Part shown: positions 6,642-14,153 of the stretch, one piece after another
Layout of the letters: each line of letters opens with the position of its first letter
Numbering within the stretch: the first letter of the stretch is position 1
Made by a program: the position numbers and the translations under genes
Notes under the pieces: generated by a model
Database searches by the model: none
Seen by the model: the letters and a program-made list of their open reading frames with translations, nothing else
Told to the model about the DNA's origin: nothing
Source: Betaproteobacteria bacterium TMED156
Lineage (GTDB): Bacteria > Pseudomonadota > Gammaproteobacteria > Burkholderiales > Burkholderiaceae_A
Direction of reading: 5' to 3'
DNA: 15,014 nucleotides
Assembly: GCA_002171155.1 (NCBI GenBank)
Contig: NHHF01000032.1
Coordinates: forward strand, 1 to 15,014

Positions 6642-7100
6642 CTATTTGACCTGTATTAACTCAACATCAAACAGTAAAGTTGCATTTGGCGGAATAACAC
6701 CTCCAGCTCCCCTTGTTCCGTAAGCAAGAGATGATGGAATTATCAGCGTTCTTTCACCACCCTCCTTCATGCCGACAACGCCTTCATCCCAACCCTTTAT
6801 GACCATCCCAGCACCTAATGCAAAGTTGAACGTTTGACCTCTATCTTTAGAACTATCAAATTTTTTTCCTTTACCTCCAGGTTGAGATGGATCATATAAC
6901 CAGCCTGTGTAATGAACAAATACAGATTTTCCAGCTATTGCATCAAGACCATCACCTAATTTATTATCAATTTTGTATAACTCATTGACTGGTTCGACAG
7001 GTAACTTCGCAGCATTTACTAAAGATGAAGCTGAAGTTACTGCAAAAATTGAGGTAAAAGCAAATACTTTAATTATTTTCTTAAAAAATTTTTCCATCAT
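6642..7100 (-). CDS. Secreted FKBP-type peptidyl-prolyl cis-trans isomerase
   Basis: Predicted 152-residue periplasmic foldase that speeds proline isomerisation. An N-terminal signal peptide (MMEKFFKKIIKVFAFTSIFA, then a small-residue region ending in NAA near residue 31) precedes a single FKBP domain (about 45-152). Active-site residues are visible in VHYTGWL, KFDSS, FNFALG, VIKGWDEGV, LAYG and LLFDVEL, including the floor tryptophan. I chose the ATG at 7098-7100, with GGAA seven bases before it. The frame stays open further upstream, but that extension would run into the phasin terminator and would bury the signal peptide. It lies downstream of the phasin on the same strand but behind a strong terminator, so it probably has its own promoter. 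Confidence 0.93.
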   Translation of the reverse strand: MMEKFFKKIIKVFAFTSIFAVTSASSLVNAAKLPVEPVNELYKIDNKLGDGLDAIAGKSVFVHYTGWLYDPSQPGGKGKKFDSSKDRGQTFNFALGAGMVIKGWDEGVVGMKEGGERTLIIPSSLAYGTRGAGGVIPPNATLLFDVELIQVK

Positions 7101-7172
7101 ACATAATTCCGTTTTTGTTGTTGTTTTTTCAACAGTACAGTTGTCTTGAAAATTGAATGAGACTACAAAAGA

Positions 7173-7196
7173 AAAGGGAGGCAATAGCCTCCCTTT
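7173..7196 (-). terminator. Intrinsic terminator of the phasin gene
   Basis: A 10-bp perfect stem (arms 7173-7182 and 7187-7196) with a GGGAGGC core and four-base loop, followed on the minus strand by a T-rich run. It lies 21 bases past the phasin stop. Confidence 0.88.
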
Positions 7197-7217
7197 AGGA
7201 TACTATAAAAAAAAAAC

Positions 7218-7790
7218 TTAAGCTGCTTTTCTTGAACGGCTTTTAGTTGAAGTAGTGGTGGGCTTAGTCGATTCAGCAACCTTACTAGATACTTCGACAT
7301 TATTGTCAACTATTTCAAAAGCCTTCTTAGCAACTTTAGACATTACATCATAAGTTGATGAAGAAGCGGCAATCGTTGATTTTGTCATAGCTACAACTCC
7401 TTCTGTCCCCGCAGGAGCAGTTTTTGAAATTTCATCTATGCTGCTTGATACAAATTCATTAACTTCAGATGTAATTTCTTCGGAAGTTTTAACCATATCT
7501 TTGACAGTATCTGAATTAACTTTGTATACAGACTTAAAGTATTCTGCAAATTTACCTGGAAATGGTGAAGATAGAGTTTGACCAAGAGCTGCCAAATCCT
7601 TAGGATCCTTGATATCACACATCTGACTCATTGCTTCAGAAGAATCATTTAATGCTGATTTGGTGTATTTGATATTGATGTCGTTGATTTTTTCGAAAGA
7701 TTCAAACGACTTTGTTGCTATTTCAGATGCTATAGCATTGTTTTTCTTAATAATATTTAAAAAGTCTTCAGGAGGTGTAAAGAATGACAT
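7218..7790 (-). CDS. Phasin (polyhydroxyalkanoate granule surface protein)
   Basis: Predicted 190-residue protein of the phasin family, which coats storage granules of polyhydroxyalkanoate and limits their fusion. The body (about residues 8-170) is helical and amphipathic, rich in Ser, Ala, Lys and Glu, with the typical pattern ending in PGKFAEYFKSVYKVNSDTV and a long SEEITSEVNEFVSSS coiled segment. The tail (about 170-190) is Thr, Ser, Lys and Arg-rich, ending SRSRKAA, like the basic tails of phasins that also touch DNA. The start is supported by AAGGATA upstream of the ATG. The promoter carries two PhaR-type dyads. No polymerase (phaC) or phaR lies in the window. The neighbouring reductase-like SDR is divergent and may or may not be related. 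Confidence 0.85.
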   Translation of the reverse strand: MSFFTPPEDFLNIIKKNNAIASEIATKSFESFEKINDINIKYTKSALNDSSEAMSQMCDIKDPKDLAALGQTLSSPFPGKFAEYFKSVYKVNSDTVKDMVKTSEEITSEVNEFVSSSIDEISKTAPAGTEGVVAMTKSTIAASSSTYDVMSKVAKKAFEIVDNNVEVSSKVAESTKPTTTSTKSRSRKAA

Positions 7791-7844
7791 AATATATCCT
7801 TAAATAATATTTAACAAATTAGTGATAGAAAAAATAAATAATGA

Positions 7845-7885
7845 TGCAATGCAATAATCATAATGTTGCGACGCACAAAAGTCAA
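7845..7885 (-). promoter_or_regulatory. Phasin promoter with two PhaR-type operator dyads
   Basis: On the minus strand TTGACT (7880-7885) and TATGAT (7857-7862) are separated by exactly 17 bases, each five of six to consensus. Two TGC-N3-GCA dyads, TGCGACGCA (7867-7875, between -35 and -10) and TGCAATGCA (7845-7853, near the start site), are 22 bases apart, about two helical turns. PhaR of Paracoccus and Rhodobacter is known to bind TGC-rich dyads and repress phasin genes until granules titrate it away. The promoter is seen directly; assigning it to PhaR is inference. Confidence 0.65.
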
Positions 7886-7919
7886 TATTTTTTTTAAATA
7901 ATAGATAAACAAATAAATA

Positions 7920-8606
7920 ATGAATATTGTTATTACAGGAGCTAACCGTGGAATTGGACTGGGTTTAGTTAAGCATTTTATAAATGGTGAAAACTATATA
8001 ATTGCATGCACACGCCAAATTAATAACTCACACGAATTATGTGAAATTCGTGATAACAATTTAAATAAAATCAAAGTTATGACATTTGATTTGACTAAAG
8101 ATGTTTCTATTAATGCTTTCTGTAAACATATTAATCTCTCCAGTATAGATATACTAATAAATAATGCCGGCATCTTGGAAAACACCTCTAAAGAATTCGA
8201 AAGTCTAGACATTCCATCAATAATGAAATCATTTGAGGTAAATACTTTAGGTCCTATAAAACTTACTAAGTTACTACTCAAGCAATTGTTAAATTCTAAA
8301 AATGGAAAAATTGTTCATATTACAAGCAAGATGGGTTCAATCGAAGATAATTTGTCTGGAGGGTATTATGGTTATAGAATTTCAAAAACAGCACTAAATA
8401 TGTTCTGCAAATCCTTCTCCATTGATTATCCAAATCTTACCAGTGTTGTCTTACATCCTGGTTGGGTTAAAACGGACATGGGAGGATCGAATGCAACTAC
8501 AACAATAGACGAGTCAGTTTTAGGAATAACAAATTTCATATTTAAGATGGACGGAAATTCGTCAGGAAAATTTTTTGATTTTAGAGGTAATAAAATACCG
8601 TGGTAA
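7920..8606 (+). CDS. Short-chain dehydrogenase/reductase (C-factor-like SDR)
   Basis: Predicted 228-residue cytoplasmic NAD(P)-dependent oxidoreductase. The cofactor motif TGANRGIG is at residues 6-13, NNAG at 81-84, the catalytic serine in ITSKMG (Ser136), and the catalytic pair at Tyr152 and Lys156 (YRISK). HPGWVKTDMGG (179-189) is characteristic of the classical subgroup that includes CsgA/C-factor-like and sniffer-like carbonyl reductases. Length is typical. Substrate cannot be deduced. No Shine-Dalgarno sequence is seen before the ATG. It diverges from the phasin and shares a 129-base control region with it, so co-regulation is possible, but it is not clearly a PhaB-type acetoacetyl-CoA reductase. 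It converges with the SOUL gene with only two bases between stop codons. Confidence 0.92.
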   Translation: MNIVITGANRGIGLGLVKHFINGENYIIACTRQINNSHELCEIRDNNLNKIKVMTFDLTKDVSINAFCKHINLSSIDILINNAGILENTSKEFESLDIPSIMKSFEVNTLGPIKLTKLLLKQLLNSKNGKIVHITSKMGSIEDNLSGGYYGYRISKTALNMFCKSFSIDYPNLTSVVLHPGWVKTDMGGSNATTTIDESVLGITNFIFKMDGNSSGKFFDFRGNKIPW

Positions 8607-8608
8607 AA

Positions 8609-9340
8609 CTATTGTTCAGTTAATTTTTCAACCTTTATAATAATTTCATTTCTTCTTAACCAAGGAATTGTAAAAGGATCATTATATCTAGCTACTTGAA
8701 TCGGACCTTTAGCTATATAACCATTTGCGAGTATCCATCCTTTTAATTGTTCGGTTCTTTCACTAATTTTTGACTCAGTTGTCCAACCACTAAACACTAT
8801 TACAGCTGCTAAATGTTTACTTACAGTTCTTATTGTCACATTTGAATCATTTGGAATTGGTAAATCGCTTAAAGAATAATTCTTAGGCATCACAAAATGA
8901 AGAACCCAATCTGATTTATTTGGAGTGACAGTTACTGGAGCAGTCATTTGAATTTTTTCACTTAATCCATTTGAATCTTTATTACCTCCAAATATATAGC
9001 TTGCAACTCTTCTAAAACCTTGTCTACTAGCTGAATCAAAAGATCCACTTAACTGGGTTTCAGCAACAATAAATTCATCATAACTTCGCAATTCAAAAGG
9101 AATGTCAGAAAAAATCATATCAAATTTAGGTTCCTCAATCGCCATAGTGTTTGTTGAGCAAAATGCTATTAGTAATACAAAGAAATAAAATAAAAATCTC
9201 TTTAAATTAATTAAGCAACGTGCAATTTGGCTCACAAGTCCCTTCAAAAAAAACATGATTAAATTAAAAGGTTCGTTATTTATAATAAGAAAACTTTTTG
9301 ACAATTTTTTTTTTAATACGTTCATAAGCTTTTTGTTCAT
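8609..9340 (-). CDS. SOUL-family heme-binding protein, secreted or membrane-anchored
   Basis: Predicted SOUL/HBP family protein. The domain begins near EEPKFDMIFSDIPFELRSYD and contains FIVAETQLSGSFDSAS, GFRRVASYIFGGN, EKIQMTAPVTV, HFVMPKNYSLSDLPIPND and a C-terminal FTIPWLRRNEIIIKV, the usual order for this fold. Bacterial members bind heme or porphyrin in the envelope, with little known of their role. A hydrophobic stretch (FLFYFFVLLIAF) followed by STNTMA just before the domain looks like a signal peptide. The start is uncertain: ATG codons at 9340, 9325 and 9256 are all possible and none has a good ribosome binding site. The shortest, at 9256, gives the most normal signal peptide. It follows mocA on the same strand by about 50 bases and may be the last gene of that operon. 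Confidence 0.82.
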   Translation of the reverse strand: MNKKLMNVLKKKLSKSFLIINNEPFNLIMFFLKGLVSQIARCLINLKRFLFYFFVLLIAFCSTNTMAIEEPKFDMIFSDIPFELRSYDEFIVAETQLSGSFDSASRQGFRRVASYIFGGNKDSNGLSEKIQMTAPVTVTPNKSDWVLHFVMPKNYSLSDLPIPNDSNVTIRTVSKHLAAVIVFSGWTTESKISERTEQLKGWILANGYIAKGPIQVARYNDPFTIPWLRRNEIIIKVEKLTEQ

Positions 9341-9390
9341 TAAAAAAGTAATCAGTACCAAATTGAAAAAAAATCAAAGTTTTTTATAAA

Positions 9391-9990
9391 TTAGGTTTGA
9401 TTGTTTCTAAACGCTACATAGTCTTCCACTGTGTCAATATCAATTGTTTCACTGTGAAGAGTCACTACATTGATTTCATTTTGGTTGTTATTTAAAAAAA
9501 ACCTCGCACCATTATCACCTTTAAATCTTTCCAAATGTTCAAAATAATTAAGTGGGAAAATCGCTGGAACACCAATATTATGTTGATATTTAGTTGCTGT
9601 AATTTTCACTCCGTCAAAACTATTTAACAATATAGAATAATCGTTTGAGGTCAACTTTATCTGATCAGCAAGTGCTATCAATACAGAAGTATATTCTTTA
9701 TTTGCAGTAATTTTATTTATTCCTGCTGAAATAGAGGAAGACATACCATCTTCCCAATGTTCATTGATAATTATATTTGCATAATTAATAATAACAGGTT
9801 GGATTTTCTCTTTGAAAGCTCCCAAGACTACAAACAAATCAGAGTGAAAAATTTTTTTTAACTCCTTAAGTTTTTTTAAAAGCATTGGTTGATTGTTTAT
9901 TGGTGCAAGTTGCTTGATAGATCCGAATCTTGAGCTCTCCCCAGCAGCTAAAACCAAACAAGCGATGTTATGGTTATTATTAATTTTCAC
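9391..9990 (-). CDS. mocA: MocA-like molybdenum cofactor nucleotidyltransferase
   Basis: Predicted 199-residue cytoplasmic enzyme of the NTP_transf_3 family. MocA transfers CMP from CTP to molybdopterin, making the cytosine dinucleotide cofactor used by xanthine-dehydrogenase-type hydroxylases. Visible motifs are LAAGESSRFG (residues 14-23) with Lys26 for nucleotide binding, GMSSSISAG (83-91), LADQ (108-111) holding the metal-binding Asp, GVPAIFP (141-147), GDNGAR (159-164) and DIDT near 185-188. The start is a GTG at 9988-9990 preceded by AAGGATAG, overlapping the end of xdhC by 11 bases, which indicates translational coupling. Its place beside xdhC and iorAB supports the cytidylyl assignment over the guanylyl transferase MobA. 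Confidence 0.9.
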   Translation of the reverse strand: MKINNNHNIACLVLAAGESSRFGSIKQLAPINNQPMLLKKLKELKKIFHSDLFVVLGAFKEKIQPVIINYANIIINEHWEDGMSSSISAGINKITANKEYTSVLIALADQIKLTSNDYSILLNSFDGVKITATKYQHNIGVPAIFPLNYFEHLERFKGDNGARFFLNNNQNEINVVTLHSETIDIDTVEDYVAFRNNQT

Positions 9991-10960
9991 TGGGTTCTAT
10001 CCTTTTTTCCAACACACCATGACACTCAGCCAACATAGAAAGTGCTATGCTTTCTGGTAATTGTCCTCCAATATCAAGTCCAGCAGGCGAGGAGATTGGA
10101 TGTCTCAAAAGCCCTTTTGTTAAACCCGCAATTTTAACCACTTCACTCAATCGATGCTTCGGACCGAGCATTGATACAAATTTTAAGTTATGAGACTGGA
10201 TTTTATGCAAACAATTTGCATCAATAGACAAACTATGAGACATGATGAATATTGCATCTACCTTTTTTTTTATAACATGTTCAGAAAATTCATCATCAAG
10301 TTTTCTCAGAATAAAATCAGCATTTGGAAAGTGCTCTTTTCTAGCGTTAGCGATTCTTGGATCAACAACCGTTATCAACCAACCTAATTCTTTAGCAATT
10401 TTTACAACAGGACGGGAGTCAATTCCTCCACCAACGATCAACAAGTGAGGCAGAGGAGTTATTTTTGAAATTAGCCAATCACCATCTTCACGTTTTTCGA
10501 TTTTACTAGTTTTTACAATAGAGCTATCACAAATTTGGAAAAATGATTTATTACTGGATATTTTCTGATGGTAAACACCCTCCTGCCTATTTTCCATTGC
10601 TTTTAAGATTTCAGATAAATCTAAATCGTTATTTGAAGTTATTAGTTGAAGCATTATGTATACTTTCCCACCACATCCAAGACCATATTGAAATGCCAAA
10701 TCATCTTCATCATTACTGTCATAAACTAAAGATATTGTCTCAGTTGTTTGCATGACCTTTTTCGAATTTAAAACAATATCGGACTCCAAGCACCCGCCAC
10801 TTAGTAAACCATATTGTTGTCCAAGTCCATTAATTAACATAAAAGATCCCGGTTTTCTGTAAGCTGAGCCCTCAGTTTTAAATACTGTACCAAGCACCCA
10901 CTGAGTTGTGTCTTTGGAATTAAACCACGTATTTAGTAAACATGAAAAGTGGTTGGACAT
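9980..10960 (-). CDS. xdhC: XdhC/CoxI-family molybdenum hydroxylase maturation factor
   Basis: Predicted 326-residue cytoplasmic protein. XdhC-type factors bind the molybdenum cofactor, help place its terminal sulfur and deliver it to the apo-hydroxylase. The N-terminal XdhC/CoxI domain contains GSAYRKPGSFML (residues 31-42), LLSGGCLESDIV (52-63) and GLGCGG (93-98), with Cys57 and Cys96 the likely functional cysteines. The C-terminal half is a Rossmann domain starting HLLIVGGGIDSRPVV (172-186) and containing VVDPR. Length is typical. No strong ribosome binding site precedes the ATG, 50 bases downstream of iorB, so it is probably read on the same transcript. It overlaps mocA by 11 bases. Confidence 0.92.
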   Translation of the reverse strand: MSNHFSCLLNTWFNSKDTTQWVLGTVFKTEGSAYRKPGSFMLINGLGQQYGLLSGGCLESDIVLNSKKVMQTTETISLVYDSNDEDDLAFQYGLGCGGKVYIMLQLITSNNDLDLSEILKAMENRQEGVYHQKISSNKSFFQICDSSIVKTSKIEKREDGDWLISKITPLPHLLIVGGGIDSRPVVKIAKELGWLITVVDPRIANARKEHFPNADFILRKLDDEFSEHVIKKKVDAIFIMSHSLSIDANCLHKIQSHNLKFVSMLGPKHRLSEVVKIAGLTKGLLRHPISSPAGLDIGGQLPESIALSMLAECHGVLEKRIEPSEN

Positions 10961-10971
10961 TCTTTGAACTT

Positions 10972-10987
10972 ATAAATTTAAATTTAT
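10972..10987. repeat. 16-bp perfect AT palindrome between iorB and xdhC
   Basis: ATAAATTTAAATTTAT is fully self-complementary. It lies in the short gap before xdhC and overlaps by two bases the tandem repeat at the iorB end. AT-only composition makes it weak as a terminator. Confidence 0.4.
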
Positions 10988-11031
10988 TTACACAAGTTCC
11001 AACCAAGTATTTATACAAGTTCCAACCCAGA
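10986..11031. repeat. 23-bp tandem duplication across the iorB stop codon
   Basis: Two adjacent 23-base units (10986-11008 and 11009-11031) differ at only two positions and share the exact 13-mer ACAAGTTCCAACC. The right unit encodes the end of IorB (GLELV and stop). The left unit repeats that ending, stop included, outside the reading frame just after the gene. It looks like a replication-slippage duplication. Confidence 0.85.
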
Positions 11032-13188
11032 TTTGGACAATGGAAACTCAGTAACTCTTTTACCAGTTACTGCAAAAATAGCATTGGCAACTGCAGGTCC
11101 AACAATCGGAGTTCCAGGTTCACCTAAACCACCTGGCTTTTCAGAAGAATCTACTATTTTTACTTCAACCTCAGGCATCTGCGACATTCTCAGTGTTGGA
11201 TAATTTGGAAAGTTGTCTTGTTCAACTTCCCCATCCTTGAATGTTATCTCACTATGAGCAATAGCACTCAGACCGTACCCCATACCCCCTTCAAGCTGAG
11301 CTCTAATTATGTCAGGGTTAATTGCCACACCACAATCTATTGCAACATATAGCTTGTCGACATGAATTTGATCGCCATCAGCTGTTACATCAGCAACTAC
11401 GGCGAGGAAAGTTCCAAAAGTAAAACTTGATGCAAATCCCCTTTTTTGTCCCGATTGCCACCTAGACATGTCACGGGCGATTTTGATAACATTAGCAAAA
11501 CGAAGCTGCTTGGATGTACCATTTTTTAACAAGGAAAGTCTTAGCTCAACTGGATCTTTACCACCTTTATGCGCAGCCATGTCAATCAAAGATTCCATTG
11601 CAAGTACGTTTTGAGTGTGCCCTACAGCTCGCCACCATAAAACTGGTATGGGACTTAAAAAATCAGAATGACCAACCGCAATATTTGGAATGTCATAGAT
11701 GGAATCAGAAATGCTTTCTACAGACCAATGATCTACTCCATCTTTAACAAAAGATGACTCAAATGGGCCTCCTTTTGCAATTGACTTTACAGCCGTTCTA
11801 TGATTCCAAGCGATAATATTTCCATCTTTGTCCAACCCAACTATAGCTTTTTGCGCAGCCATTGGTCTATACCATCCACCCTTTACATCATCTTCTCTGC
11901 TCCAAACTAATTTAACTGGAGTTTTTCTTCCAAGTAGATCAAATGCTAATGCAGCTTCGACATGATAATCACAGTTTGGTGTAACTCTTCTGCCGAAAGA
12001 ACCACCTGCAAAATAGGTTTTAATTTGTATCTGCTCCGGTTTAATTTTGAGGATTGAAGCCAAAGTTCCCTGAACAAGAGTTGGAATCTGACAACCATCA
12101 TGAATCAATATTCCATTTCTTGTTGGCTCTATCACACAATTTACAGGCTCCATTGGTGAGTGTGCTAAGAAAGGAACCAAAAATTCCACTTCTACAAACT
12201 TTTCAGCTGTCTTTAATTTCTCGTTTGCCTGCTCAGTTGTATAACCTTTCTTTGCCTGATATGCAGGCTCTTTATTTATGAGTTCTTTGTGAGCCGCAAC
12301 AATCTCATGGCTACTCCTTGTCTCAGCTTTGGAAAAATCCCAGCTAGTAGTAATCTTATTTCTAGCTTGAGAAAGCGCCCAAGTATTTTTTCCAAAAACT
12401 GCAACCCCAGCTTTATTAGGAAGTGCCTTCGCATCAATAAAACCAGGCGAATCTTTAGCACCAGATGCATCAAAAGATTTTAACGATCCACCAAACTTCG
12501 GACTCCTGATTATTGCAACATAAACCATTCCAGGTACTTTTACATCGGAAGAGTAAATTGCTCTGCCAGTTGTCTTGTCAAAGTTATCTTTTCTGTTTAA
12601 ATTTGGATTGCCAATTAACTTAAAATCATTAGAATCTTTTAACTTGGGGTTTTCAGATGGCTGAATACTAGAGGCTTCATCTATAAACTCACCAAAATGA
12701 GCTCTATTCCCATTTGCAGACAAATAACCATCAGAAACCTTCACAGAACTTTCCGAAACGCCCCACTTATTCGCAGCCGCCTTAACTAAAACTTCACGTG
12801 CAGCTGCTCCAGCCTCTCGATACTGGAAAAAAGAATTTGGCATAGCTGTTGAACCACCAGTTCCTTGAACCCCAAAAAGTAGGTTTTTATATTTGGTAGC
12901 ATCCGCCGGAGCAAATTCAACTTTGGTGGTTAACCAATTAGCATCCAACTCCTCAGCAACAAGGGTAGTTAATCCTGTTGTTGTTCCCTGACCCATTTCA
13001 AAATGCTTTGAAACTACAGTTACAATACCGTTTTTATCAATCTTTACAAAAGGATTAAAAATAACATCTTTAGAAATAGAACTGGTTGCAGCCAATAAAC
13101 CGTTGGAGTTTAAACCTATAAAAAGCACCGAAGTTCCAATAGAACTTTTCTTTAAAAAATTGCGTCTTGGCTCAGATAATATAGTCAT
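11011..13188 (-). CDS. iorB: Isoquinoline 1-oxidoreductase-type molybdenum hydroxylase, large subunit
   Basis: Predicted 725-residue molybdopterin-binding subunit that hydroxylates N-heterocycles or oxidises aldehydes using water as oxygen donor. A Tat signal leads: RRNFLKK at residues 8-14, then a mild hydrophobic stretch to about 35, so the folded enzyme is exported. Family landmarks are [17 protein letters not shown] (66-82), [16 protein letters not shown] (345-351), FAGGSFGRR (393-401), [10 protein letters not shown] (518-527), DCGVAINPD (618-626) and GLGEPGTP (687-694), with Glu690 the expected catalytic base. The start at 13186-13188 has GGAGG seven bases upstream inside the last codons of iorA, and only one base separates the iorA stop from this ATG. 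That indicates coupled translation. Substrate is not deducible; aldehyde and isoquinoline-type enzymes share this layout. Confidence 0.93.
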   Translation of the reverse strand: MTILSEPRRNFLKKSSIGTSVLFIGLNSNGLLAATSSISKDVIFNPFVKIDKNGIVTVVSKHFEMGQGTTTGLTTLVAEELDANWLTTKVEFAPADATKYKNLLFGVQGTGGSTAMPNSFFQYREAGAAAREVLVKAAANKWGVSESSVKVSDGYLSANGNRAHFGEFIDEASSIQPSENPKLKDSNDFKLIGNPNLNRKDNFDKTTGRAIYSSDVKVPGMVYVAIIRSPKFGGSLKSFDASGAKDSPGFIDAKALPNKAGVAVFGKNTWALSQARNKITTSWDFSKAETRSSHEIVAAHKELINKEPAYQAKKGYTTEQANEKLKTAEKFVEVEFLVPFLAHSPMEPVNCVIEPTRNGILIHDGCQIPTLVQGTLASILKIKPEQIQIKTYFAGGSFGRRVTPNCDYHVEAALAFDLLGRKTPVKLVWSREDDVKGGWYRPMAAQKAIVGLDKDGNIIAWNHRTAVKSIAKGGPFESSFVKDGVDHWSVESISDSIYDIPNIAVGHSDFLSPIPVLWWRAVGHTQNVLAMESLIDMAAHKGGKDPVELRLSLLKNGTSKQLRFANVIKIARDMSRWQSGQKRGFASSFTFGTFLAVVADVTADGDQIHVDKLYVAIDCGVAINPDIIRAQLEGGMGYGLSAIAHSEITFKDGEVEQDNFPNYPTLRMSQMPEVEVKIVDSSEKPGGLGEPGTPIVGPAVANAIFAVTGKRVTEFPLSKSGLELV

Positions 13189-13189
13189 T

Positions 13190-13651
13190 TTATGCCTCCA
13201 ATTTTTTAGAGGCGTGTTTAACAGCATCTTTAATTCTCACATAACACATGCACCTGCAAGCGTTACCTGCCATAGAATTCTCAATTTCTTTATCAGACGG
13301 GGATGGGTTTTTTTCAAGTAACGCAACTGCTGTCATAATCTGACCTGATTGGCAATAGCCACATTGAACAACATTGTTTTGAACCCAAGATTCTCGAACA
13401 ACAGAAGCAACTTTATTATTAATTCCTTCAATTGTGGTGATTTTTTTGTTTGAAACCTGATCAATTCTTAATTGACAAGATTTGACAGCGGCACCATTAA
13501 GGTGAACTGTGCAATTACCACAAGAGGCTACACCACATCCAAACTTAGTTCCGGTTAGTCCAATTTCGTCTCTTAGAGCCCAAACCAAAGGTGTATCCGG
13601 TTCAGCGTCGACATATTCTTTTTTACCATTGATATCAAGTTGGTATCGCAT
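13190..13651 (-). CDS. iorA: Isoquinoline 1-oxidoreductase-type hydroxylase, 2Fe-2S small subunit
   Basis: Predicted 153-residue electron-transfer subunit. The plant-type 2Fe-2S cluster is ligated by Cys39, Cys44, Cys47 and Cys59 (CGVASCGNC and a later Cys). The second helical-domain cluster uses Cys97, Cys100 (CGYC), Cys132 and Cys134 in GNACRCMCYVRI. The usual motif is GNxCRCGTYxRI, so an additional cysteine (Cys136) stands two residues past the cluster. There is no signal peptide; by analogy it is carried through the Tat pathway bound to IorB. I chose the ATG at 13649-13651, with GGGGAAA upstream; a TTG directly before it is less likely. First gene of the operon, divergent from an HxlR regulator. 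Confidence 0.94.
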   Translation of the reverse strand: MRYQLDINGKKEYVDAEPDTPLVWALRDEIGLTGTKFGCGVASCGNCTVHLNGAAVKSCQLRIDQVSNKKITTIEGINNKVASVVRESWVQNNVVQCGYCQSGQIMTAVALLEKNPSPSDKEIENSMAGNACRCMCYVRIKDAVKHASKKLEA

Positions 13652-13693
13652 CAATTTTCCCCAAAAAAAAGATTGTTAACTGTAAAATGTGAT

Positions 13694-13729
13694 TAGTATG
13701 TGTAGATATTTAATTTATACACATTACTA
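13694..13729. promoter_or_regulatory. Inverted repeat in the iorA/hxlR divergent promoter, probable HxlR operator
   Basis: ATGTGTA (13698-13704) and TACACAT (13718-13724) are perfect inverted copies with 20 bases between their starts, about two helical turns. The symmetry extends outward with a one-base slip to TAGTA on the left and TACTA on the right. It lies in the 139-base gap between the two genes. TATAAA and TATACT hexamers next to it (13728-13740) could serve hxlR, and a minus-strand TATAAA inside it could serve iorA. A winged-helix dimer encoded next door is the natural reader. Confidence 0.6.
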
Positions 13730-13790
13730 TAAAATATACTTAACAAAGTTTTAAAAGTAAACTAGGTACTTGAAAGTAACTACATTTCAT

Positions 13791-14153
13791 ATGAAAAAAG
13801 ATAAACCTAATGTTTTTATCGAAAAATGTCCATCCAGAGATGTAATCTCAAGGTTGAGTGGAAAATGGTCAATATTAATACTGTCATTACTCAAAGAAAA
13901 ACCCCTAAGGTTTAATGAAATAAAACATCAGATTCAAGGAATTTCTCAAAAAGTTTTAACAGAAAATTTACGAAGTTTAGAGAGAGACGGCTTAGTAAAT
14001 AGAAGAGTCTTCACTCAAACACCACTAAAGGTTGAGTATAATACCACTAGAAACTCAAATGATTTGTTGACAATTATTAAATCTTTGACAGATTGGGCCG
14101 AAAAAAATTGCAAAGCATTAGAGCTTCAAAACGAAATTCACGACAAAAAATAA
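13791..14153 (+). CDS. HxlR-family transcriptional regulator
   Basis: Predicted 120-residue winged-helix DNA-binding protein. The pattern KCPSRDVISRLSGKWSILIL (about residues 12-31) is the family hallmark, with the conserved N-terminal cysteine that in YodB and HypR senses quinones, aldehydes or disulfide stress. The recognition helix region is RFNEIKHQIQGISQKVLTENLRSLERDGLV, followed by the wing VNRRVFTQTPLKVEYNTT and a C-terminal dimerisation helix. The ATG at 13791 is preferred; an in-frame TTG at 13770 would add seven residues and has a marginal AGG upstream. It is divergent from the molybdenum hydroxylase operon with a dyad between them, so it likely controls iorAB in response to an aldehyde or related electrophile (inference). 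Confidence 0.9.
   Translation: MKKDKPNVFIEKCPSRDVISRLSGKWSILILSLLKEKPLRFNEIKHQIQGISQKVLTENLRSLERDGLVNRRVFTQTPLKVEYNTTRNSNDLLTIIKSLTDWAEKNCKALELQNEIHDKK

Noticed and set aside
7101..7184. N-terminal extension of the FKBP gene
   Set aside because: It would put coding sequence inside the phasin terminator and hide a clear signal peptide; the ATG at 7100 has a ribosome binding site.
10190..10448. Plus-strand open frames inside xdhC
   Set aside because: They lie wholly antisense to a well-recognised gene and their products have no family features.
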